Source: Kiritimatiellia bacterium
GTDB taxonomy: Bacteria > Verrucomicrobiota > Kiritimatiellia > RFP12 > UBA1067
Assembly (NCBI GenBank): GCA_016302985.1
Contig: JAEDMN010000153.1
Span: forward strand, 1 to 8,129
Reading direction: 5' to 3'
DNA: 8,129 nucleotides
How positions within the stretch are numbered: position 1 is the first letter of the stretch; each line of letters begins with the position of its first letter. Shown in pieces: positions 1 to 5,167 of the stretch. The notes under the pieces were generated by a model. It saw only the letters and a program-made list of their open reading frames with translations, did not search any database and was not told the origin of the DNA. The position numbers and the translations under genes are program-made.

Positions 1-84
1 CCGGCCGCCGAGCCGCCGAAGGCCGGGGAGCCCGTTCCCGCCGCCCCCGCGCCGGCCGCCGAGCCGCCGAAGGCCGGGGAGCCC
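1..84 (+). repeat. 51-bp-period tandem repeat in a Pro/Ala-rich linker
   Basis: Bases 1-33 and 52-84 are identical over 33 bp, at a period of 51 bp. In protein this is a 17-residue unit beginning P-A-A-E-P-P-K-A-G-E-P. The repeat runs off the left edge of the window, so the copy number is unknown. The period is a multiple of three, so copy changes would keep the frame. Confidence 0.85.
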
Positions 85-651
85 GCGGGCGAAGGGGGGC
101 CGGTTTCGTTCCGCTGCCCGGGGTGCGGCCAGGAGATCGAGGCTCCCGCCGAAGCGATCGGCTGCGAGGCCGAATGTCCGATGTGCGGCCGCATCCTCGT
201 CGTGCCGAAGGCGTCCGAACCAGACACGATGTACGGTCCCTCGACTGGTGCCGACCGGCCGAAGGCGGAGGAGCCCGTCGTGACGGCGAAGGAGGCCGAG
301 GACATGGATCCGCAGCAGCTGAAGAACCGCACGATCCGCATTGACACGACGCTGTTCGGCCTCGACGACGACGATGACGACGACGACTCGCCGCGGCGGC
401 CCGAGACGCCGCCGCCGGGCGAGGAGAAGATGATTTCCTTCTTCTGCAGGAACTGCCATCAGGAGATCGAGGCGACGGCGGACATGGCCGGCTCGCAGTG
501 CGCGTGCCCGAACTGCGGGAACTCCCTCGAGGTTCCCTACTTCTCCGACAGCGGCTCGATCCACGACGACTCGGCCGCCAGGCGCGAGGAGCAGCGTAGG
601 ATCGAGGCCCAGAAGCACAGCACGATGCGCATCAACCTCGACGACTTCTAA
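1..651 (+). CDS. Double zinc-ribbon protein with acidic tract (3' part; start lies before the window)
   Basis: The frame is open from base 1 to a TAA at 649-651, giving 216 residues with no convincing start, so the N-terminus is missing. Residues 1-34 are Pro/Ala/Glu-rich with a 17-residue repeat. Two similar zinc ribbons follow: C39, C42, C59, C62 (with an extra C55) and C149, C152, C169, C172 (with an extra C167). Each reads F-x-C-x2-C-x-Q-E-I-E-A ... C-P-x-C-G and ends near a V-P. After each ribbon comes a flexible linker and a T-[IM]-R-I motif (T111-I114 and T208-I211) with acidic residues. An eight-Asp run sits at 122-129. The ribbon type resembles short zinc-binding modules common in PVC bacteria. 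No enzymatic domain is visible; a scaffold or adaptor role is an inference only. The next gene starts 20 nt downstream, consistent with co-transcription. Confidence 0.8.
   Translation, partial: PAAEPPKAGEPVPAAPAPAAEPPKAGEPAGEGGPVSFRCPGCGQEIEAPAEAIGCEAECPMCGRILVVPKASEPDTMYGPSTGADRPKAEEPVVTAKEAEDMDPQQLKNRTIRIDTTLFGLDDDDDDDDSPRRPETPPPGEEKMISFFCRNCHQEIEATADMAGSQCACPNCGNSLEVPYFSDSGSIHDDSAARREEQRRIEAQKHSTMRINLDDF
364..387 (+). repeat. Aspartate-codon run (GAC/GAT)8
   Basis: Eight consecutive Asp codons, seven GAC and one GAT, encode residues 122-129 of the zinc-ribbon protein. It is a low-complexity trinucleotide run directly after the first T-I-R-I motif and a T-T-L-F-G-L stretch. An acidic, disordered linker is the simplest reading. 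Confidence 0.85.
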
Positions 652-662
652 TCAGATCCGCC

Positions 663-668
663 AGGAGG
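663..668 (+). promoter_or_regulatory. Ribosome binding site AGGAGG for the isomerase-like gene
   Basis: A perfect AGGAGG lies 3 nt before ATG 672 and 12 nt before a second in-frame ATG at 681. Neither spacing is ideal, so either may be used. Both keep the twin-arginine motif. Confidence 0.7.
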
Positions 669-671
669 CAA

Positions 672-1490
672 ATGAAAGACATGACGATCAGCAGAAGGGG
701 GTTCGCCGGCATGCTCGCGGCCGCGGCCGGGGCGTTCGCCGCGGGGTGCACGACCTGTGCCGGCGGGCGGAAGCTCCGCCTGGCGGTGCAGATGTGGAGC
801 GTCGAGAAGCTCTGGAAGAAGGACCTCCCCGGCGCCTTCGCGAAGCTCCGCGCGATGGGCTACGAGGGCGTGCAGTCCCTCGCGTTCCTGGACCAGGACC
901 GCGGCGTGCTCGAGCGGGCGCTGAAGGACAACGGCCTGGTCGTCGTCGACATGCCGTTCCGGCGGGCGATGATGGCGCCGGGCAAGATCGACTCCTATCT
1001 TGAGTTCTGCGACCAGTTCGGCGTGAAGTTCGTCTACGACCCCTGGGAGCCGTGCAAGACGGCGGACGAGTGGAAGCGGGTCGCGGACGAGCTGGCGGAA
1101 CTGGGATGCCGCCTGGCCGCGCGCGGGATGCGGGTCGGCTACCACAACCACCGCCACGAACTGGAGACGAAGTACCCGGACGGCCTGACGCCGATGGACA
1201 TCCTCGCGGACCGCGGCCTGCCGTTCGAGCTGGACGTCGGCCACGTGAAGCTCGGCGGCGGCGACCCGGTGGCGTGGCTGAAGCGCCTCGCGGGGCGCGT
1301 GCCCTCGATCCACGCGAAGCCCGGCGGCGGCAACGCGACGGGCTGCGCGGAGGACGCGAACGACTGGTCGGCGATCCTGCCGGCCGCCCGTGCGGCCGGG
1401 GCCGAATGGGCCGTCGTCGAATGCGAGACGCGGCGCGACACCTTCGAGGACGTCGACGCGAGCGCGAAGTACCTCCTTCCCAGGATCTGA
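672..1490 (+). CDS. Tat-exported sugar phosphate isomerase/epimerase-like TIM-barrel protein
   Basis: A 272-residue protein of the xylose isomerase-like TIM barrel (AP endonuclease 2) superfamily, whose members isomerise or epimerise sugars using a bound metal. The N-terminus has a twin-arginine motif (S7-R8-R9-G10-F11), a hydrophobic stretch at 12-24 and a Cys at 26 in A-A-G-C. This suggests Tat export, possibly as a lipoprotein, although Ala rather than Leu at -3 is a weak lipobox. Family motifs are clear: an LRLAVQMWS first strand, MGYEGVQ, Y157-H-N-H-R-H-E163, E186-L-D-V-G-H191, H214-A-K216 and V-E-C-E ending at 252. The acidic and His residues in these motifs are the usual metal or catalytic positions. 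The substrate cannot be told from sequence. The gene is 20 nt after the zinc-ribbon gene and 20 nt before mlaE, so it is probably in the same operon, though it has no known link to lipid transport. ATG 681 is an alternative start. Confidence 0.85.
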   Translation: MKDMTISRRGFAGMLAAAAGAFAAGCTTCAGGRKLRLAVQMWSVEKLWKKDLPGAFAKLRAMGYEGVQSLAFLDQDRGVLERALKDNGLVVVDMPFRRAMMAPGKIDSYLEFCDQFGVKFVYDPWEPCKTADEWKRVADELAELGCRLAARGMRVGYHNHRHELETKYPDGLTPMDILADRGLPFELDVGHVKLGGGDPVAWLKRLAGRVPSIHAKPGGGNATGCAEDANDWSAILPAARAAGAEWAVVECETRRDTFEDVDASAKYLLPRI

Positions 1491-1510
1491 CCGGAGACGG
1501 ACGTCGCACC

Positions 1511-2341
1511 ATGACGATTACGCGCGAACCGCCCTACGAGGACGCGGCCCGGGACTGGCTGGACGAGCTGCGCCGGCGCGCCGTGACGGCCTTCTCCTCC
1601 GTCGGCCGCGCCGTCCTGCTGCTGGCCGAATCCCTCGCCTGCCTGCCGGGCGTGCTCGCGCGCCGCGAGGCGCGCGCGTCGTTTGTGCGACAGCTCTATG
1701 CCGCGGGCATCCGCACGCTGCCCGTGATCACGGTCGTCGGCCTGTTCACGGGCATGATCCTCGGCCTCCAGGTCGGGCTCATCCTGATGCGCTTCAACCA
1801 GGAATACTTCCTGGGCGCGGCCGTCATGCTCACGCTCATCCGCGAGATGGGCCCGTTCGTGACCGGCATCTGCCTTTCCGCCTGCGTGGGGTCGGCGATG
1901 GCGGCCGAGCTCGGGACGATGGTCGTGAACGACGAGGTCGCGGCGCTTGAGATCATGTCCATCTCGCCCGTGCGGTACCTCGCCGCGCCGCGCATCGGGG
2001 CGCTCCTCGCGATGGCGCCGCTGCTGGCGTTCTACGCCTGCGTGCTGGGCGTCGTCGGCGGCGGACTCGTCGCCTACACCCAGCTCAACGTGGATTTCGG
2101 CCAGTACATGTCGAGCGCCGTCGCGATTGCGACGGTCAAGGACCTCTTCGTCGGCCTCCTCAAGGCGCTCGTCTTCGGCGCCGTGATCGGGGCGGTGAGC
2201 TGCCACCAGGGCTTCTCGACCCGGTTGGGCGCGGTCGGTGTCGGCCGCGCCACGCAGCGGAGCGTGATCATCTCCTTCCTCCTCATCCTCGCGCTCGGGT
2301 ACATGGTGACGCGGGCGTTCTACCTCGAGTTTTCGCTATGA
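1511..2341 (+). CDS. mlaE: MlaE/YrbE-type ABC transporter permease
   Basis: A 276-residue inner-membrane permease of the MlaE family, the membrane core of lipid-trafficking ABC systems that use an MCE protein. Residues 1-55 are a charged and amphipathic N-terminus. After this come hydrophobic segments around 68-90, 95-125, 175-205 and 230-270. The family hallmark block is present: R111-E-M-G-P115, then a G-S-A-M-A-A-E-L-G-T-M stretch (A131-M137), then A-L-E-I-M-S-I-S-P-V-R-Y-L-A-A-P-R. The frame is open far upstream, but that extension only shadows the isomerase gene. ATG 1511 is chosen because it follows that gene's stop by 20 nt and gives the normal family length. The Shine-Dalgarno is weak (GGAGA at 1493-1497). 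The stop overlaps the mlaF start as ATGA, implying translational coupling. Confidence 0.93.
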   Translation: MTITREPPYEDAARDWLDELRRRAVTAFSSVGRAVLLLAESLACLPGVLARREARASFVRQLYAAGIRTLPVITVVGLFTGMILGLQVGLILMRFNQEYFLGAAVMLTLIREMGPFVTGICLSACVGSAMAAELGTMVVNDEVAALEIMSISPVRYLAAPRIGALLAMAPLLAFYACVLGVVGGGLVAYTQLNVDFGQYMSSAVAIATVKDLFVGLLKALVFGAVIGAVSCHQGFSTRLGAVGVGRATQRSVIISFLLILALGYMVTRAFYLEFSL

Positions 2342-3114
2342 TCCGGTTCGACAACGTCGTGAAGCGGTTCGACGGGCGGGAGGTGCTCGCGGGCGTCAGC
2401 TTCGAAGTCGCGAAGGGCGAGATCCTCGCCATCGTCGGCCCCTCGGGGACGGGCAAGTCCGTCACGCTCAAGCACCTTGTCCGCCTCCTCACGCCGACTT
2501 CCGGAAGCGTGTGGCTGGACGACGTCGAGATCTCGGCCGCCCGCGGCCGCGTGCTCGACGGAATCCGCGAACGCTTCGGCTACCTCTTCCAGGGCGGCGC
2601 GCTGCTGGGCTGGCTGACCGTCGCGGAGAACGTGGCGCTCCCGCTCCGGGAGCGGACGTCTCTTCCCGACGCGGAGATCGATGCGCGCGTCGCCGAGGCG
2701 TTGGCGGCCGTCGAGCTGACGGGGGCCGCGGACCGCTATCCCGCGGAGATCTCCGGCGGCATGCAGAAGCGCGCCGGCCTGGCCCGCGCCATCGTGCGCC
2801 GGTCGGACATCGTCCTCTACGATGAACCGACGTCCGGACTCGACCCGGTGACCTCCGTCACGATCAACCGGCTCATCCACCGGCTGAACCGGGAGCGGGG
2901 CATCACCTCCGTCGTGGTGACGCACGACCTGCAGGGGGCGCTGCTGTTCGCGGACCGCATCCTCATGCTCAAGGCGGGCCACGTCGTCGAGGCCTCCCCG
3001 CCGGCCGCATTCGTCCGTTCCGCGAACCCCGAGGTGCGCGAATTCCTCGCCGCGCAGTTCATCACCGAGGAAAGCTACCTGCAGATGAAGGCGATCTATG
3101 AAAAAGAACAGTGA
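2338..3114 (+). CDS. mlaF: MlaF-type ABC transporter ATPase
   Basis: A 258-residue ATP-binding subunit that would power the MlaE permease from the cytoplasmic side. Visible motifs in order: Walker A G34-P-S-G-T-G-K-S41, a Q-loop in Y-L-F-Q-G-G-A-L, signature I138-S-G-G-M-Q-K (Ile in place of the usual Leu; S-G-G-M as in MlaF rather than S-G-G-Q), Walker B with D162-E163, a D-loop S-G-L-D ending at 169, and the H-loop His at 196. L-F-Q-G-G-A-L-x-x-x-L-T-V-x-E-N-V is typical of MlaF-like ATPases. All catalytic residues are intact. The start overlaps the mlaE stop (ATGA), and the last 17 nt overlap mlaD, so the three subunits should be made together. A STAS-domain partner (MlaB) is not encoded in the window. 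Confidence 0.95.
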   Translation: MIRFDNVVKRFDGREVLAGVSFEVAKGEILAIVGPSGTGKSVTLKHLVRLLTPTSGSVWLDDVEISAARGRVLDGIRERFGYLFQGGALLGWLTVAENVALPLRERTSLPDAEIDARVAEALAAVELTGAADRYPAEISGGMQKRAGLARAIVRRSDIVLYDEPTSGLDPVTSVTINRLIHRLNRERGITSVVVTHDLQGALLFADRILMLKAGHVVEASPPAAFVRSANPEVREFLAAQFITEESYLQMKAIYEKEQ

Positions 3115-4330
3115 TGTTTTCGGCGAACTGGTCGTGGGCGTGTTCATGGTGGCGGTGCTCGCGCTGCTCGCCTACTTCACGATCGTCATCTCGGGCGTGG
3201 ACCTGCTGGTCGGCCGCGAGAAGGTGCCCGTGACGATCTCGTTCCCCGACGTGGGCGGGCTCAAGGAGCGCGACAGCGTCGTCTACCGCGGCATGAAGGT
3301 CGGCGTGGTCGAGCGCATCGCGCTGGCGCCGAGCAACATCGTCGTGACGGCCGAGGTGGACCGCGACGTCGTCCTGCGCGACGGCTGCAACATCACGGTC
3401 GCGTCGGTTTCGCTGCTGGGCGGCAACTACCTGTCGATGGAGGAGGGGCGCGGGGAGCCGCGCCCGCTCGCGACGACGGTGTTCCGCGGAATCCCGCCCG
3501 TGGACTGGATCCGCGACCTGGGCGCGATCGCGCGCAACCTGAACGACCTTTCCTCGCGTGGCTCGATCCAGAACATCGTCACCAACTTCGAGGCCGTCTC
3601 CGAGAACCTCAACCGCATCGTCGGGCGCGTCGAGCGCGGGGAGGGCCTGGCGGGCCGCCTGCTGTCCTCGGACGAAACGGTCTTCCAGGACGTGAAGGAG
3701 GCCGTCGAGGAGATCCGCCGTACGTTCGCCGGCGCGGCGGCGATCGCCGCGCGGCTTGAACGCGGGGAGGGCGCCCTCGGCCAGCTGCTCTCGACGAACG
3801 ACACGGTCTACGCGGATCTTCGGAAGACGATGGCGAACGCCGCGGAGATCTCGGACCGACTGGGCCGGGGCGAGGGCGTGCTGGGCAAGCTGCTCTCCGC
3901 GGACGACGCCATCTATGCGGACCTGAAGAAGACCTTCGCCAACGCGGCCGAGATCTCCGGCCGTCTCGAGCGCGGCGAGGGCGCGCTCGGGAAGTTGCTC
4001 GCGAAGGACGACACGACATGGGCCGAGGTCCAGGCCGTCGTCGCCAACGTGCGCGAGGCCACGGAGAAACTGAAGGGCAAGGACGGACTGATCGGCCGTC
4101 TCCTTTCCGACAAGGAGCTGTCCGACAACGCCGCCAAGGTCGTCGAGAATCTCGCGGCGGTCTCCGGACGCCTCGAGAAGGGCGAGGGCACGCTGGGCAA
4201 GCTGACGGCCGAGCGCGCGCTCTACGACGAGATCAGCGCCCTCGTCAAGGACGTGCGCCAGATCGTGGACAACTACCGCGACACGACACCCATCACGACA
4301 TTCGGCTCGCTCGCCACGGGGGCTCTGTAG
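3098..4330 (+). CDS. mlaD: MlaD-like MCE-domain protein with long helical repeat tail
   Basis: A 410-residue substrate-binding subunit of the Mla-type transporter. It has a short cytoplasmic start, one membrane anchor (about residues 11-31) and a single MCE domain (about 43-122, with F-P-D-V-G-G-L, Y-R-G-M-K-V-G-V-V and S-L-L-G-G-N-Y-L). The rest is a periplasmic region containing six copies of a ~35-residue repeat (177-391) built on R-L-E-R-G-E-G-x-L-G-x-L-L. It is over twice the length of the Proteobacterial MlaD (about 180 residues), which has no such tail. MCE proteins form hexamers; by analogy the tail may form a helical tube or bundle reaching toward the outer membrane, which is an inference. 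The start ATG lies inside mlaF, 6 nt after GAAGG. No mlaC follows. The final residues (about 395-410) are not repeat-like. Confidence 0.92.
   Translation: MKKNSDVFGELVVGVFMVAVLALLAYFTIVISGVDLLVGREKVPVTISFPDVGGLKERDSVVYRGMKVGVVERIALAPSNIVVTAEVDRDVVLRDGCNITVASVSLLGGNYLSMEEGRGEPRPLATTVFRGIPPVDWIRDLGAIARNLNDLSSRGSIQNIVTNFEAVSENLNRIVGRVERGEGLAGRLLSSDETVFQDVKEAVEEIRRTFAGAAAIAARLERGEGALGQLLSTNDTVYADLRKTMANAAEISDRLGRGEGVLGKLLSADDAIYADLKKTFANAAEISGRLERGEGALGKLLAKDDTTWAEVQAVVANVREATEKLKGKDGLIGRLLSDKELSDNAAKVVENLAAVSGRLEKGEGTLGKLTAERALYDEISALVKDVRQIVDNYRDTTPITTFGSLATGAL
3626..4270 (+). repeat. Six-copy ~105-bp repeat in mlaD
   Basis: Repeat units begin at bases 3626, 3752, 3857, 3962, 4067 and 4169, i.e. 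residues 177, 219, 254, 289, 324 and 358. Spacings are 42, 35, 35, 35 and 34 residues. Thirty-five residues equal five heptads, and the first unit is longer by exactly one heptad. The consensus is R-L-E-R-G-E-G-x-L-G-K-L-L-S-x-D-D-x-x-Y-A-D-L followed by a helical segment. Units 2 to 4 are the most alike; unit 5 has G-K-D-G in place of G-E-G. Confidence 0.9.
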
Positions 4331-4332
4331 CC

Positions 4333-4346
4333 CGATGATTTCATCG
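4333..4346 (+). terminator. Possible weak terminator after mlaD
   Basis: CGATG and CATCG flank an ATTT loop just after the mlaD stop, followed by a pyrimidine-rich run (TCTTTCCCTCTT). The 5-bp stem is short and the U-run interrupted, so termination would be weak if it occurs. Confidence 0.3.
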
Positions 4347-4356
4347 TCTTTCCCTC

Positions 4357-4385
4357 TTGCACACGCAACGGGATTGTGAGATAAT
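4357..4385 (+). promoter_or_regulatory. Extended -10 promoter for the prepilin-priA unit
   Basis: TTGCAC (4357-4362) and GATAAT (4380-4385) are 17 bp apart, and TGA directly before the -10 makes an extended -10 (TGn). The -35 is poor (3 of 6), the -10 good (5 of 6). The region is clearly richer in A/T than its surroundings. Transcription would start near 4392, giving a leader of about 29 nt. Confidence 0.65.
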
Positions 4386-4405
4386 TACGCCAACCAAAGG
4401 TTTCC

Positions 4406-4413
4406 AAAGGAGA
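4406..4413 (+). promoter_or_regulatory. Ribosome binding site of the prepilin-like gene
   Basis: AAAGGAGA, with GGAG 8 nt before ATG 4421. It is the best-spaced Shine-Dalgarno of the window and fixes the start. Confidence 0.8.
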
Positions 4414-4420
4414 CATCAAA

Positions 4421-5164
4421 ATGAAGAAGACAAATCAGGGATTCACGCTTGTTGAGCTGCTCGTCGTCATCGGTATTCTCGGCATCCTCATGGGCGCCCT
4501 GTTCCCGGCCATTTCCGCCGCCATGCTGAGCGCCAACACGTCGGCCATGTCCATGAAGGGACGTAATCTTTTCGTCGGCATCACCCAGTCCAACACGGAG
4601 CGCGAGGCCGCCGGCCTTGCCTCCGTCTGGCCGAAGGGCAGCGAGAACAAGTCCGAGGACACCGAGGACATCGCGGGCATGGACTTCGCCGACTCCGCCA
4701 AGTGGTTCGAGGAGCTCTTCAACATCAAGAAGTACGGCGATCAGGACTGGTCCCCGTACGTCTCCGGCGTCGACATCGCGGTGCTCTCCGGCTCCGGCGT
4801 CCCGTCCTTCTCCGGCACGAAGTCCCTCGACGGCAAGTATGTCGCGTGGTCCGTGCTCAAGGGCATGCAGGACGAGATGGAGGACGTGATCCCGGTGCTC
4901 GTCACGCGTAACGCCCAGACGTCCGCGCTTCCGACCTCCGGTACCTTCCAGGGCACCGAGCAGACCCCGGTCGGCGTCGGCAAGGCCAACGGCGGCGAGT
5001 CCGACACGCCGTTCTCGAACAAGGCCTTCGTGCTCGTCCGCAAGGGCGGCGCCGCGCAGGTCATCAAGGCCAAGTACAACAAGCTCTACCTCGTGTACAA
5101 CAAGCAGGGCTTCACGGTTCCGTCGGGCGCCACGCTCGAGTACCTCAAGACGGGAGCCCAGTAA
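4421..5164 (+). CDS. Type IV prepilin-like / pseudopilin protein with N-terminal methylation motif
   Basis: A 247-residue protein with a class III signal: M-K-K-T-N-Q-G7|F8-T-L-V-E12, where a prepilin peptidase would cut after G7, with Glu at +5. The hydrophobic helix covers about residues 8-35. The rest is a soluble, cysteine-free domain rich in Gly, Ser, Lys and acidic residues, with no motif I recognise. Length and style match the pseudopilin-like proteins that PVC bacteria often encode in many copies apart from type II secretion or pilus operons. No secretion ATPase, peptidase or other pilin gene is in the window, so whether it builds a filament, a pseudopilus or another surface structure is unknown. 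Codons beyond the N-terminus end almost always in C or G. With the good promoter and RBS, this suggests high expression. The stop is 3 nt before priA. Confidence 0.85.
   Translation: MKKTNQGFTLVELLVVIGILGILMGALFPAISAAMLSANTSAMSMKGRNLFVGITQSNTEREAAGLASVWPKGSENKSEDTEDIAGMDFADSAKWFEELFNIKKYGDQDWSPYVSGVDIAVLSGSGVPSFSGTKSLDGKYVAWSVLKGMQDEMEDVIPVLVTRNAQTSALPTSGTFQGTEQTPVGVGKANGGESDTPFSNKAFVLVRKGGAAQVIKAKYNKLYLVYNKQGFTVPSGATLEYLKTGAQ
5152..5156 (+). promoter_or_regulatory. Likely ribosome binding site GGGAG for priA (TTG start)
   Basis: GGGAG within the last codons of the prepilin gene is 11 nt before TTG 5168. AAGGG (5163-5167) abuts the TTG and is too close. The rather long spacing plus a TTG start predicts weak initiation or coupling to prepilin translation. 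Confidence 0.45.
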
Positions 5165-5167
5165 GGG

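Noticed and set aside
1052..1510. Upstream in-frame extension of mlaE
   Set aside because: It overlaps the isomerase gene out of frame and would add about 150 Arg/Gly-rich residues unlike any MlaE.
1139..2206. Minus-strand open frame (355 codons) over the isomerase and mlaE genes
   Set aside because: It is antisense to the MlaE hallmark motifs and the isomerase metal-site motifs; a codon-bias shadow.
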